Assembly: GCF_015712065.1 (NCBI RefSeq)
Contig: NZ_JACFYZ010000001.1
Coordinates: 186,001-250,000, forward strand
Length of the DNA: 64,000 nt
Reading direction: 5' to 3'
Origin: Ectopseudomonas chengduensis
Lineage (GTDB): Bacteria; Pseudomonadota; Gammaproteobacteria; Pseudomonadales; Pseudomonadaceae
In this document: one piece after another, positions 45,819 through 56,483 of the stretch
How the letters are laid out: each line of letters begins with the position of its first letter
Numbering within the stretch: position 1 is the first letter of the stretch
Translations under genes and position numbers: made by a program
Notes under the pieces: generated by a model
The model's input: the letters and a program-made list of their open reading frames with translations, nothing else
The model's database searches: none
What the model was told of the DNA's origin: nothing

Positions 45819-46576
45819 ACAGCCCCGCAGGCTTCCAGGCCGCCAAGCCGGTACTGGCCATCGAGGGGCTGACCGTGTCCTTCGACGGCTTCAAGGCGGT
45901 CAACGACCTCAACCTCTACGTCGACCGCAACGAGGTGCATGTGGTGATCGGCCCTAACGGGGCCGGCAAGACCACGGTGCTCGACCTGATCTGCGGCAAA
46001 ACCCGCGCCACCGCCGGCAGCATCGATTTCGATGGCCGTGAGCTGACCAAGATGCGTGAGTTCGACATCGTTCGTGCCGGCGTCGGGCGCAAGTTTCAGA
46101 ACCCGTCGATCTACGAAAATCTGACGGTGTTCGAGAACCTGGAGATGTCCTACCCGGCCGGGCGCAAGGTGTTCGGCGCGCTGTTCTTCAAGCGCACGCA
46201 AGAGGTGATCGAGCGCGTCGAGCAAGTGGCGCAGGAAATCATGCTCGGCGATCACCTGCACCGCCAGGCGGACCTGCTCTCGCATGGGCAGAAGCAGTGG
46301 CTGGAGATCGGCATGCTGCTGATGCAAGACCCGCAACTGCTGATGCTCGACGAGCCAGTGGCCGGCATGAGCGTCAGCGAGCGAGTGGCTACGGCCGATC
46401 TGCTCAACCGCATCAGCCAGGGCCGCTCGGTGCTGGTCATCGAGCACGACATGGAGTTCGTCAAGAGCATCGCCCACCGCGTCACCGTGCTGCACCAGGG
46501 CAAGGTGCTGGCCGAGGGCAGCATGGAGGCGGTGCAGAGCAACCCGAAGGTGATCGAGGTGTACCTGGGGCATTGA
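45815..46576 (+). CDS. urtD: Urea/short-chain amide ABC transporter ATP-binding protein UrtD
   Basis: 253-residue ABC ATPase of the LivG type. Walker A GPNGAGKTTVLD, Q-loop FQNPSIYENLTV, signature LSHGQKQWLEIG, Walker B LLMLDEPVAGMS and switch His in VIEHDMEFVKS. The KFQNPSIYENL and LSHGQKQWLEIGM patterns are diagnostic of UrtD-type subunits. Overlaps urtC by 4 bases. 149 bases, mostly repeat, separate it from urtE. Confidence 0.92.
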   Translation: MNSPAGFQAAKPVLAIEGLTVSFDGFKAVNDLNLYVDRNEVHVVIGPNGAGKTTVLDLICGKTRATAGSIDFDGRELTKMREFDIVRAGVGRKFQNPSIYENLTVFENLEMSYPAGRKVFGALFFKRTQEVIERVEQVAQEIMLGDHLHRQADLLSHGQKQWLEIGMLLMQDPQLLMLDEPVAGMSVSERVATADLLNRISQGRSVLVIEHDMEFVKSIAHRVTVLHQGKVLAEGSMEAVQSNPKVIEVYLGH

Positions 46577-46594
46577 TGGCCATGGCTACGAAAC

Positions 46595-46666
46595 GGTGCG
46601 CGCGGCGCACCCTACACCCGGGGCATTGATCCCCTTCCACCGACCGTAGGGTGCGCCGTGCGCACC
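46595..46666. repeat. Inverted repeat of the GTAGGGTGCGC family between urtD and urtE
   Basis: GGTGCGCGCGGCGCACCCTA and GTAGGGTGCGCCGTGCGCAC face each other across about 30 bases. Same family at 27659, 37668 and, as a single arm, 48941. Confidence 0.8.
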
Positions 46667-46725
46667 ATTCGACCGAGCCGCGTAGCCTGGATGAAATCCG
46701 GGACGTGTTTAGCAAGGAGTTATCT

Positions 46726-47415
46726 ATGTTCCAGATCAGCAATCTCGCTTCCGGCTATGGCCAGAGCCAGATCCTCCACGAGCTCAACCTCGATGTGGCG
46801 AAGAAGGAAATCGTCGCGGTGATGGGCCGCAACGGCATGGGCAAGACCACCTTGTTCAAAAGCCTGATGGGCATTCTGCCGCAGTGGGGCGGGCAGATTC
46901 GCGTGGACGGCAAGGACGTGTCGAAACAGGAAACCCATCAGCGGGTGGAAAGCGGCATCGCCTACGTGCCGCAGGGGCGGATGATCTTCCCCAGCATGAC
47001 CGTGCTGGAGAACATCCAGACCGGCCTGCCGGCGTCGGCCGGTGGCAAGGTGCCGGACGATCTCTATGCGTTGTTCCCCGTGCTGCTCGAGATGCGCCAC
47101 CGCAAGGGCGGCAACCTTTCCGGTGGGCAGCAGCAGCAGTTGGCTATCGCCCGCGCATTGGCTACCAACCCCAAGGTGCTGCTGCTCGATGAGCCGACCG
47201 AGGGCATCCAGCCGTCGATCATCAAGGACATCGCCCGCAGCCTGAAGGAGATCCGCAACATGCGCGATCTGACCATCGTGGTGTCCGAGCAGGTGCTGTC
47301 TTTCACCATGGAAATCGCCGACCGCTTTCTGGTCATCGAAAAGGGCAAGTTCGTCGTCGAGGAAACTCGCGACAAGGTCGATGAGGCGAGCATCAGCCGC
47401 TATCTGTCGGTGTGA
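46726..47415 (+). CDS. urtE: Urea/short-chain amide ABC transporter ATP-binding protein UrtE
   Basis: 229-residue ABC ATPase of the LivF type. Walker A GRNGMGKTTLFK, YVPQGRMIFPSMTVLENIQ, signature LSGGQQQQLAIA, Walker B VLLLDEPTEGIQPSI; the GRNGMGKTTL and EGIQPSII strings are typical of UrtE. Start ATG at 46726 follows AAGGAG; longer in-frame sequence upstream derives from the repeat. Ends the importer operon, followed by a REP element and an intrinsic terminator. Confidence 0.92.
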   Translation: MFQISNLASGYGQSQILHELNLDVAKKEIVAVMGRNGMGKTTLFKSLMGILPQWGGQIRVDGKDVSKQETHQRVESGIAYVPQGRMIFPSMTVLENIQTGLPASAGGKVPDDLYALFPVLLEMRHRKGGNLSGGQQQQLAIARALATNPKVLLLDEPTEGIQPSIIKDIARSLKEIRNMRDLTIVVSEQVLSFTMEIADRFLVIEKGKFVVEETRDKVDEASISRYLSV

Positions 47416-47422
47416 GGCAATC

Positions 47423-47487
47423 TGTAGGAGCCTGCTTGCGGGCGATGCTGTCGCTTGCAATCAATCGCCGGCAAGCCGGCTCCTACA
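47423..47487. repeat. REP element after urtE
   Basis: TGTAGGAGCCTGCTTGCGGG and inverted GCCGGCAAGCCGGCTCCTAC. Confidence 0.9.
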
Positions 47488-47506
47488 GGCACAAATTCCC
47501 ACTTTA

Positions 47507-47541
47507 CGGCCGCTGTGTTCTCCATGCAGCGGCCGCTTTTT
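47507..47541 (+). terminator. Intrinsic terminator of the importer operon
   Basis: CGGCCGCTG pairs with CAGCGGCCG over an 11-base loop, followed by CTTTTT. It separates the importer operon from fmdA, so fmdA has its own promoter. Confidence 0.85.
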
Positions 47542-47590
47542 CGTGTCCGCGAAAAAGGCCGAAGGCCCCGTGTAATCTGGTGTCTGGGCA

Positions 47591-47606
47591 TACGTCATCC
47601 AACGTA
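47591..47606 (+). promoter_or_regulatory. 7-2-7 inverted repeat, probable response-regulator site for fmdA
   Basis: TACGTCA-TC-CAACGTA shares the first heptamer exactly and the CGTA end with the two sites upstream of urtA. It is 84 bases before the fmdA ATG, nearly the same distance as site 2 to urtA (82). Third copy of the motif in the window. Confidence 0.7.
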
Positions 47607-47690
47607 TTGGCCGATTTCCCCGCGCGTTCGAGACTGGCTCCGTACCCCGGCACAGGCCGGCATTCCTCCCAGGTCTTATGGAGCTCAGTC

Positions 47691-48920
47691 ATGACCGATA
47701 CCCTGATCAAGGTCGACCTCAACCAGGCTGCTACCGATAACGAGCAGGTGCACAACCGCTGGCACCCGGATATTCCCATGGCCTGCTGGGTCAACCCGGG
47801 CGATGACTTCATTCTCGAGACCTACGACTGGACCGGCGGTGCGATCAAGAACAATGACGACGCCAGCGACGTGCGCGACGTCGACCTGTCCACCGTGCAT
47901 TACCTGTCCGGCCCGGTGGGCGTGAAAGGCGCTCAGCCGGGCGACCTGCTGATCGTCGAGCTGCTCGATATCGGCGCCAAGCAGGACATGCTCTGGGGCT
48001 TCAATGGCTTCTTCTCGAAGAACAACGGCGGCGGTTTTCTCACCGATCATTTCCCTTCGGCGCAGAAGTCGATCTGGGACTTCGAGGGCATGTTCACCAA
48101 GAGCCGGCACATTCCCGGCGTGCGTTTCGCCGGCCTTATCCACCCGGGGCTGATCGGCTGCCTGCCAGATCACAAGATGCTCGCCGACTGGAACAAGCGC
48201 GAGCAGGCACTGATCGACACCAACCCGACCCGCGTACCGCCGCTGGCCAACCCGCCGTTCGCCAGCACCGCGCACATGGGCAAGATGAAGGGCGAGGCAC
48301 GCGACCTGGCGGCCGCTACCGGCGCGCGCACCGTGCCGCCGCGTGAGCATGGCGGCAACTGCGACATCAAGGATCTGTCGCGTGGCTCGAAGATCTTCTT
48401 CCCGGTCTATGTCGATGGCGCCGGCCTGTCGGTGGGCGACCTGCACTTCAGCCAGGGCGACGGCGAGATCACCTTCTGTGGCGCCATCGAGATGGCTGGC
48501 TGGGTGCACATGAAGGTCGAGCTGATCAAGGGCGGCATGGCCAAGTACGGTATCAAGAACCCGATCTTCAAGCCCAGCCCGATCGTGCCCACCTACAACA
48601 ACTACCTGATCTTCGAAGGCATCTCGGTCGACGACGACGGCAAGCAGCACTACCTGGACGTCAACCTGGCCTACAAACAGGCCTGCCTCAACGCCATCAA
48701 CTACCTGACCAAGTTCGGCTACTCGCCGGCTCAGGGCTACTCGCTGCTCGGCTCGGCGCCGGTGCAGGGGCATATCAGCGGCGTGGTCGACATCCCCAAC
48801 GCCTGCGCCACGCTGTGGCTGCCGACCGATATCTTCGAGTTCGACATCAACCCCAGCGCCAGCGGCCCGACCAAGTTCCTCGACGGCAGCATCGACCTGC
48901 CCATCGCCTACGACAAGTGA
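47691..48920 (+). CDS. fmdA: Formamidase FmdA (acetamidase/formamidase family)
   Basis: 409 residues. Hydrolyses formamide to formate and ammonia. Starts TLIKVDLNQAATDNEQVHNR; GDDFILETYDWTGGAIKNND, VHYLSGPVGVKGAQPGDLL and RTVPPREHGGNCDIKDLSRG are hallmark strings of the FmdA family. Start ATG follows GGAG; more upstream in-frame sequence runs through the terminator and is rejected. It has its own probable promoter with one regulator site, and fmdB follows after 62 bases. Confidence 0.96.
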   Translation: MTDTLIKVDLNQAATDNEQVHNRWHPDIPMACWVNPGDDFILETYDWTGGAIKNNDDASDVRDVDLSTVHYLSGPVGVKGAQPGDLLIVELLDIGAKQDMLWGFNGFFSKNNGGGFLTDHFPSAQKSIWDFEGMFTKSRHIPGVRFAGLIHPGLIGCLPDHKMLADWNKREQALIDTNPTRVPPLANPPFASTAHMGKMKGEARDLAAATGARTVPPREHGGNCDIKDLSRGSKIFFPVYVDGAGLSVGDLHFSQGDGEITFCGAIEMAGWVHMKVELIKGGMAKYGIKNPIFKPSPIVPTYNNYLIFEGISVDDDGKQHYLDVNLAYKQACLNAINYLTKFGYSPAQGYSLLGSAPVQGHISGVVDIPNACATLWLPTDIFEFDINPSASGPTKFLDGSIDLPIAYDK

Positions 48921-48940
48921 TGCCTGCGCGCACGGCCACC

Positions 48941-48961
48941 GTAGGGTGCGCCGTGCGCACC
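48941..48961. repeat. Single repeat arm between fmdA and fmdB
   Basis: GTAGGGTGCGCCGTGCGCAC, a self-complementary arm of the family at 46595. Confidence 0.7.
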
Positions 48962-48982
48962 GAATTTATCGAGGAATGCGCC

Positions 48983-49330
48983 ATGCCCATCTACGAATAC
49001 GACTGCCCGAGCTGTGGCGATTTCACCGTGCTGCGGCCGATGGCCGAGCGTGACGCCGCTTGCGCCTGCCCGTACTGCGATACGCCGAGCGAGCGGGTGA
49101 TCCTCAGCGCGCCGGGCCTGACCAGCATGGCCGGCAGCCAGCGCCGCGCCCATGAAACCAACGAGCGCAGCGCCCACGCGCCGCAGAGCCTCGAGGAATA
49201 CAAGGCCAACCGCAAGCACCCGGCTGGCTGCAGTTGCTGCGGCCCGAGCAAGCCGGTCGAGCGCACCAAGGCCAACCCCCACGGCCTCAAGGCCAGCCCA
49301 TCGGCACGGCCGTGGATGATCAGCCACTGA
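48983..49330 (+). CDS. fmdB: FmdB family zinc ribbon protein
   Basis: 115 residues. N-terminal FmdB zinc ribbon [20 protein letters not shown] with a second CPYC about 20 residues on (four-Cys zinc site), then a polar linker and a C-terminal GCSCCGPS. FmdB in Methylophilus was proposed as a regulator of formamidase expression; the biochemical role is not settled, and a maturation role is equally open. GGA-type ribosome site and short gap suggest co-transcription with fmdA. Confidence 0.9.
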   Translation: MPIYEYDCPSCGDFTVLRPMAERDAACACPYCDTPSERVILSAPGLTSMAGSQRRAHETNERSAHAPQSLEEYKANRKHPAGCSCCGPSKPVERTKANPHGLKASPSARPWMISH

Positions 49331-49347
49331 CGGCCGCGGATGTGCCC

Positions 49348-49429
49348 GTAGGAGCGGCTGGGCGGCATTCCGTTTCAGCCGCGATAAACGGCGACACATA
49401 AAGAATTTCGCGGCTGAAGCCGCTCCCAC
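49348..49429. repeat. REP-type inverted repeat between fmdB and amiE
   Basis: GTAGGAGCGGCTGGGCGGCA ... inverted TTCGCGGCTGAAGCCGCTCC. Occupies most of the 130-base gap. Confidence 0.75.
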
Positions 49430-49460
49430 AAACAAGCAGTCAACCGGAGGATATACAGCC

Positions 49461-50501
49461 ATGCGCCACGGCGATATTTCCAGCAGCCCTGATACCGTCG
49501 GCGTCGCCGTCGTCAATTACAAGATGCCGCGCCTACATACCAAGGCCGAAGTGCTCGACAACGCGCGCAAGATCGCTGAGATGATCAAGGGCATGAAGCT
49601 CGGCCTGCCGGGCATGGACCTGGTGGTGTTTCCCGAGTACAGCACCATGGGCATCATGTACGACAAGGACGAGATGATGGCCACCGCCGCGACCATACCC
49701 GGCGAGGAAACGGCGATCTTCTCCGCCGCCTGCCGCGAGGCCAAGACCTGGGGCATCTTCTCGCTCACCGGCGAACGCCATGAAGAGCACCCGCACAAGG
49801 CACCGTACAACACGCTCATCCTGATCAACGATCAGGGCGATATCGTCCAGCGCTACCGCAAGTGCATTCCCTGGTGCCCCATCGAGGGCTGGTATCCGGG
49901 CGACCGCACCTACGTCTCCGAAGGCCCCAAGGGCATGAAGATCAGCCTGATCATCTGCGACGACGGCAACTACCCGGAAATCTGGCGCGACTGCGCGATG
50001 AAGGGCGCCGAGCTGATCGTGCGCTGCCAGGGCTACATGTACCCGGCCAAGGATCAGCAGGTGCTGATGGCCAAGACCATGGCCTGGGCCAACAACTGCT
50101 ACGTGGCGGTGGCCAACGCTACCGGCTTCGATGGCGTGTACAGCTACTTTGGCCACTCCGCGCTGATCGGCTTCGACGGCCGCACCCTGGGCGAGTGCGG
50201 CGAGGAGGAAATGGGCATCCAGTACGCCCAGCTGTCGGTGTCGCAGATCCGCGATGCGCGCGCCAACGACCAGTCGCAGAACCACCTGTTCAAGCTGCTG
50301 CATCGCGGCTACACCGGCGTCTATAACTCCGGTGATGGCGACAAGGGCGTGGCTGATTGCCCGTTCGAGTTCTACCGCACCTGGGTGCTGGATGCGCAGA
50401 AGGCCCAGGAGGACGTGGAGAAGCTCACCCGCTCGACCATCGGCGTGGCCGACTGCCCCGTGGGTGAGTTGCCACATCCGGGCAAGGAACGCACGGCCTG
50501 A
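49461..50501 (+). CDS. amiE: Aliphatic amidase AmiE
   Basis: 346 residues, the exact length of P. aeruginosa AmiE and clearly the same protein (starts [20 protein letters not shown]). Nitrilase-superfamily enzyme hydrolysing acetamide, propionamide and similar short amides to acid and ammonia; cytosolic hexamer. Catalytic Glu59 (VVFPEYS), Lys134 (RYRK), Glu142 and Cys166 ([10 protein letters not shown]) are all present at the known positions. GGAGG precedes the ATG. It follows fmdB with only a REP between and precedes amiB, so it is probably read from the fmdA promoter; none of the classical amiC/amiR regulators is nearby. Confidence 0.98.
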   Translation: MRHGDISSSPDTVGVAVVNYKMPRLHTKAEVLDNARKIAEMIKGMKLGLPGMDLVVFPEYSTMGIMYDKDEMMATAATIPGEETAIFSAACREAKTWGIFSLTGERHEEHPHKAPYNTLILINDQGDIVQRYRKCIPWCPIEGWYPGDRTYVSEGPKGMKISLIICDDGNYPEIWRDCAMKGAELIVRCQGYMYPAKDQQVLMAKTMAWANNCYVAVANATGFDGVYSYFGHSALIGFDGRTLGECGEEEMGIQYAQLSVSQIRDARANDQSQNHLFKLLHRGYTGVYNSGDGDKGVADCPFEFYRTWVLDAQKAQEDVEKLTRSTIGVADCPVGELPHPGKERTA

Positions 50502-50512
50502 ACCTCCGTCTG

Positions 50513-50570
50513 TCGCGGCTAAAGCCCCTCCCACGGGATACCGCCGTTGTAGGAGGGGCTTTAGCCGCGA
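50513..50570. repeat. REP-type inverted repeat between amiE and amiB
   Basis: CGCGGCTAAAGCCCCTCCCA and inverted GTAGGAGGGGCTTTAGCCGC, near-perfect 19-base arms. Confidence 0.9.
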
Positions 50571-50595
50571 GCTTTTCCAACACCTGAGGCGGTCT

Positions 50596-51633
50596 ATGCC
50601 CTTCGCCAACGACCTGATCGAACACAACCGCGAGCACCTGATCGAGCAGGGCGCCGCGACCCGGCTGCAATCGCGTTTCCTCTTCGAGCCCACGGCAGTC
50701 ATGGCCCTGCTGCATTCGCGCATCGTCGGTCAGGACGCGGTGCTGGCGCAGGTCGAGGCCATGCTCAAGGTGGTCAAGGCCGATATCGGCGAGCGCGAGC
50801 GGCCACTGGCGGTCAATCTGTTCATGGGCCCGACCGGTGTCGGCAAGACCGAGATCGTGCGCTTGCTGGCGCAGGCCATCCATGGTCGTGTCGATGCCCT
50901 GTGCCGCATCGACATGCACACCCTGGCCCAGGAACACTACGCCGCCGCCCTGACCGGTGCGCCGCCTGGTTACGTTGGTAGCAAGGAAGGCACCACGCTG
51001 TTCGATGCCGAGGCCATCGCCGGCAGTTTCGGCAGGCCCGGCATCGTGCTGTTCGACGAGTTGGAGAAGGCCAGCCCGGAAGTGCTGCGCAGTCTGCTCG
51101 GCATTCTCGAGCATGGTCGGCTGACCCTGACCGCCGGCAGCCGCACCCTGGATTTTCGCAACAGCCTGATCTTCATGACCAGCAACGTCGGCGCGCAGCA
51201 GGCACAGCGCTACCGCGAGCGCTTCGCTCGTGGCTGGCGGCGCTGGCTGGGGCTTGCTCCGAAAGGCGAAACGGCGCTGCTGGAGCAGGTGCTGCACGAG
51301 CGTTTCGAGCCGGAATGGCTCAATCGCCTCGACCGCATACTGGTGTTCGAACGTGTCGATGAGCAATGGCTCGATGCCTTGCTGAACATCGAACTGGACA
51401 AGCTCAATCAGCGCCTGGGGCGCCAGGGCCGCTCGCTACAGGTGGAGCACAGCGCCCGCGCCTGGCTGCGTCGCGAGCATGATATCCGCTTCGGAGCCAG
51501 GGCCCTGGCGCGCCGTATACGTACCGAGCTGGAACCGGCAATTGCCGAGCGGCTGTTGGCTGAGCCAACTGCGACGCGACTGCTCTGTACTTGCGAGCAC
51601 GATGCCCTGCAGATAAGGCCGCGCTCTTCGTAG
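50596..51633 (+). CDS. amiB: AAA+ ATPase AmiB, amidase-operon chaperone
   Basis: 345 residues. ClpX/ClpB-type AAA+ module: Walker A GPTGVGKTE (78-86), Walker B IVLFDELEKASPEV, sensor-1 IFMTSNVGA, C-terminal sensor-2 region FGARALARRIRTELE. Matches AmiB of the P. aeruginosa amiEBCRS operon, a putative chaperone whose exact task is not established. Start ATG at 50596. The stop codon TAG is supplied by a REP element (GTAGGAG) that begins at 51630, so the present C-terminus (ALQIRPRSS) may be secondarily shaped by the repeat. Confidence 0.9.
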   Translation: MPFANDLIEHNREHLIEQGAATRLQSRFLFEPTAVMALLHSRIVGQDAVLAQVEAMLKVVKADIGERERPLAVNLFMGPTGVGKTEIVRLLAQAIHGRVDALCRIDMHTLAQEHYAAALTGAPPGYVGSKEGTTLFDAEAIAGSFGRPGIVLFDELEKASPEVLRSLLGILEHGRLTLTAGSRTLDFRNSLIFMTSNVGAQQAQRYRERFARGWRRWLGLAPKGETALLEQVLHERFEPEWLNRLDRILVFERVDEQWLDALLNIELDKLNQRLGRQGRSLQVEHSARAWLRREHDIRFGARALARRIRTELEPAIAERLLAEPTATRLLCTCEHDALQIRPRSS

Positions 51634-51694
51634 GAGCCGGCTTGCCGGCGATCATAGCTGACGAAAAAGCATCGCCGGCAAGCCGGCTCCTACA
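51630..51694. repeat. REP element overlapping the amiB stop codon
   Basis: GTAGGAGCCGGCTTGCCGGC and inverted GCCGGCAAGCCGGCTCCTAC, 20-base perfect arms. Lies between convergent amiB and prfC. Confidence 0.95.
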
Positions 51695-51715
51695 AACGGG
51701 TAGTCGTGCAGACCT

Positions 51716-53299
<1,584 letters not shown>

Positions 53300-53466
53300 G
53301 AATATGTGCCTGGATGGAGTCGTTGAGGGTGCCTTGGCACCCGTAAAACGCGGGATTATACCGATAACTGCGAGCTCTGGCGGAGAGCGGCTATCGGTTT
53401 TCAGATGGGCCGGTAGGTGATGCTGCCGGGCCGTGCCGTAGATGCGTAAATAACGCGTAAATGAAT

Positions 53467-53485
53467 GGTTATGAAAATTATTCCC
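53467..53485. promoter_or_regulatory. Possible Fur box upstream of the PepSY reductase gene
   Basis: GGTTATGAAAATTATTCCC matches 13 of 19 positions of GATAATGATAATCATTATC. It overlaps an in-frame ATG (53461), which argues that the protein starts downstream at 53536. Confidence 0.5.
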
Positions 53486-53535
53486 ATATAGAGTGGCCGC
53501 CCGTCGCAGTGGGTCAGGGCAAGGGTGGCTCCGTC

Positions 53536-56064
53536 GTGTTCAAGAAAATCATCTTCCAGTTGCACTGGTTCTTCGGCATCAGTGCAGGCCTGGTGCTGGC
53601 CGTCATGGGTATCACCGGTGCCCTTTACAGCTTCGAGGGTGAGATCACCCGGGCGCTCAACGCCGAGCGCTGGCAGATCCAGTCCAGCGCACAGGGGCAT
53701 CTCACCCCAGGTGAGTTGGCTGCGAAGATCGAGGCCGCTACCGCAGATCGTGTCACCGCACTGTGGGTCGATGGTCGCCACGACGGACCTGGCACCGCTT
53801 TTCTCGTACCCCCGCCGGGTGAGCGACGCGGGCCGCGCATCGTCTTCGACCCCTACACTGGTGAGATTCTGGCCGAGCCCGTTGGCCAGGACTTCTTCCA
53901 CCTGATGCTGATGTTGCACCGCTTCCTGTCCATGGGCGAAGTGGGCAAGCAGATCACTGCCGCCAGCACTCTGGCGCTGCTGTTCTTCTGCCTCTCCGGC
54001 CTCTATCTGCGTTGGCCGCGCAAGGCGCTGAGCTGGCGCACCTGGCTGACCCTGGACTGGAAGAAGAAGGGCCGTAGCTTCAATTGGGACCTGCACGCTG
54101 TAGCCGGCACCTGGGTGCTGCTGTTCTATCTGTGTGCCGGGCTCACCGGTTTGTATTGGTCCTATGACTGGTATCGCGAAGGGCTGACGCGCCTGCTCTC
54201 CGATACGCCGCTCGAGCAGCGCGGTGAGCGTGATCGTCGCGTACGTCAGGCACCCAGCGGCCCTGCGCCGGAAGTTGACTACGATGCTGTATGGCAGAGC
54301 ATCCAGCAGACCGCCGGGCCCAAGATGATCGCCTGGAATCTGCGCCTACCTCCGGTGGCCGGACAGCCGGCGACGGTCTTCTACATGCTCGATGGCGCCG
54401 AGCATGTGCGCGCCTTCAACCAGTTCCAGATTGATCCGAAAAGCGGCGAAGTCAGCCGCCATGAGCGCTACGTCGACAAGAGCTTCAAGGCGCAATTGCT
54501 GACCAGCATCTATGCGCTGCATGTGGGCGAGTACTTCGGTATGCCCGGGCGCATCCTGATGATGCTGGCCACGGCGGCCATGCCGCTGTTCTTCATTACC
54601 GGCTGGCTGCTGTACCTGGATCGCCGGCGCAAGAAGCGTGCGGCGCTGGCTGCGCGCGGTACGCTGAAAACGGATGATTCAGGCGAAGGCTGGCTGGTCG
54701 GCTTCGCCAGCCAGAGCGGCTTCGCCGAACAACTGGCCTGGCAGAGCGCCGGGCAGTTGCAGGCCGCCGGTATCCCGGTGCGGGTCGAGCCGCTGTCGCG
54801 CCTCGATGCCGGCAGCCTGCGCCAGACGCGCAAGGCGCTGTTCGTGGTCAGCACCTTTGGTGACGGCGAGGCGCCGGATGCCGCGCAGGGTTTCGAGCGC
54901 AAGGTGCTGGGCGGCTCGCTGCCGCTCGAACAGCTGAGCTACGCCGTGCTGGCGCTGGGGGATCGGCAGTACCAGCATTTCTGCGGTTTCGCCCGCCGCA
55001 TCAACGACTGGCTGGGGTTGCAGGGTGCACAGCGTCTGTTCGACAGCATTGAGGTCGATGGCGACGACCAGGCCGCGCTGCAGCGCTGGCAGCAGCACCT
55101 GAGCGCGCTGACCGGAGCCGCGCCGATTCGCTTCGAGGAGACGCCGTGGCAGAGCTGGCCGCTGGCCGAGCGGCGCCTGCTCAATCCTGGCAGCCAGGGG
55201 GCGCCGGTTTTCTTCATCGGCCTGATGCCGTCTGCGCAGAGCACCTGGCAGGCGGGCGACATCCTGGAAATTCGCCCGCGTCATGCGCCGGCTGCGGTGC
55301 AGGCCTGGCTGCAGCATTCCGGCTGCGACGGCCTCGAGCCGGTGACCCTTGATGGCCAGGCGATGAGCCTGAGCGAAGCCCTGGCGGAACGGCAATTGCC
55401 GGAAAGCCTCGCGCACCTGGTCGGCCTGCATGCCCAGGCGCTGGTCAATGCACTGGTGCCGCTGGGTACGCGTGAATACTCCATCGCCTCGGTGGCGGCC
55501 GATGGCGTGCTGCAGTTGATCGTGCGCCAGGCCGTGCAGGCCGATGGCAGCCTAGGCCTTGGCTCTGGCTGGCTGACCGAACATCTGCCTGCAGGCGGGC
55601 AGGTGCTGGCGCGGGTGCGGCGCAACAGTGGTTTCCATCTGCTGGACGACGACCGCCCGTTGATCCTGATTGGCAACGGTACTGGCCTGGCCGGACTGCG
55701 TTCGTTGCTGCGCGCGCGGGCACTGGCCGGGCAGGGGCGCAACTGGCTGCTGTTCGGCGAGCGCAACCGCGCCTGCGACTTCTTCTGTGGCGACGAGCTG
55801 CAGGCGGCGCAGGCCGCCGGCGAGCTGCAGCACCTGGATCTGGCGTTCTCCCGCGACCAGGCCGACAAGCGCTACGTGCAGGATCTGCTGCGCGAGCAGC
55901 ACCAGCGTCTGCATACCTGGCTGGATGAAGGCGCGGCGATCTACGTCTGCGGCAGCCTGCAGGGCATGGCCGGCGGCGTCGATGCGGCGTTGCGCGACTT
56001 GCTCGGCGACGAGGTGGTGCAGGAGCTGATCGAGGAAGGTCGATATCGCCGCGACGTGTACTGA
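53536..56064 (+). CDS. piuB: PepSY-domain membrane flavoprotein reductase (PiuB type)
   Basis: 842 residues from GTG 53536 ([20 protein letters not shown]). N-terminal PepSY_TM part (1-375): four membrane helices with His-bearing segments ([42 protein letters not shown]) that probably bind haem. Then a flavodoxin-like FMN domain (about 395-530: [38 protein letters not shown]) and a sulfite-reductase-type FAD/NADPH module ([20 protein letters not shown], ending RYRRDVY). It likely passes NADPH electrons across the inner membrane to reduce ferric siderophore or haem. The gene corresponds to PA4513 beside piuA/piuC in P. aeruginosa. Confidence 0.85.
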   Translation: MFKKIIFQLHWFFGISAGLVLAVMGITGALYSFEGEITRALNAERWQIQSSAQGHLTPGELAAKIEAATADRVTALWVDGRHDGPGTAFLVPPPGERRGPRIVFDPYTGEILAEPVGQDFFHLMLMLHRFLSMGEVGKQITAASTLALLFFCLSGLYLRWPRKALSWRTWLTLDWKKKGRSFNWDLHAVAGTWVLLFYLCAGLTGLYWSYDWYREGLTRLLSDTPLEQRGERDRRVRQAPSGPAPEVDYDAVWQSIQQTAGPKMIAWNLRLPPVAGQPATVFYMLDGAEHVRAFNQFQIDPKSGEVSRHERYVDKSFKAQLLTSIYALHVGEYFGMPGRILMMLATAAMPLFFITGWLLYLDRRRKKRAALAARGTLKTDDSGEGWLVGFASQSGFAEQLAWQSAGQLQAAGIPVRVEPLSRLDAGSLRQTRKALFVVSTFGDGEAPDAAQGFERKVLGGSLPLEQLSYAVLALGDRQYQHFCGFARRINDWLGLQGAQRLFDSIEVDGDDQAALQRWQQHLSALTGAAPIRFEETPWQSWPLAERRLLNPGSQGAPVFFIGLMPSAQSTWQAGDILEIRPRHAPAAVQAWLQHSGCDGLEPVTLDGQAMSLSEALAERQLPESLAHLVGLHAQALVNALVPLGTREYSIASVAADGVLQLIVRQAVQADGSLGLGSGWLTEHLPAGGQVLARVRRNSGFHLLDDDRPLILIGNGTGLAGLRSLLRARALAGQGRNWLLFGERNRACDFFCGDELQAAQAAGELQHLDLAFSRDQADKRYVQDLLREQHQRLHTWLDEGAAIYVCGSLQGMAGGVDAALRDLLGDEVVQELIEEGRYRRDVY

Positions 56065-56483
56065 AATAGTGGGGGCGTTCTCGGTGCTGCAATGGCACTG
56101 AAACACGGCTGCGCCAAACTGGCTGAAAGCCCCGCCTGTTCAGCATTTCAGAACGTTTTGTGTGATATCTGGAACGAGATGAAATTAGCAGGAATTTCCG
56201 GTTGATCTGAGGGGCGCATGGTCTTAAAGTCCGCGCCCGAACGTCCATGCTGGAAACGATCCATCCGGCTCAAGTACTGACGACGAGAGGTTGCCGGCCG
56301 GCTAGTGGTCGGTACCGGTGATGCTCGGCGACATGCCTTGGGAAGTAGGCGAACCAAAGTGGGGAAACTGTCAGACGTTCAGGCCAGCGCATGGCGCGGC
56401 CAGCCCCGACACGTAGCGGAACCTGTAAGCGGTTCTGCTGCCCGAATCAATGTGTTCCCGGTTTTGCCATTGGAGTCCCCAGC
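56065..56483 (+). promoter_or_regulatory. Long speC leader/intergenic region, possible structured RNA
   Basis: 419 bases with no credible gene. The 3-prime 200 bases contain several small inverted pieces (for example GCCGGCCGGC at about 56294, and TTGG...CCAA bracketing 56337-56358) and end with GGAG before speC. No speF-type leader peptide was found. A structured regulatory leader for polyamine control is possible but not shown. Confidence 0.35.
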
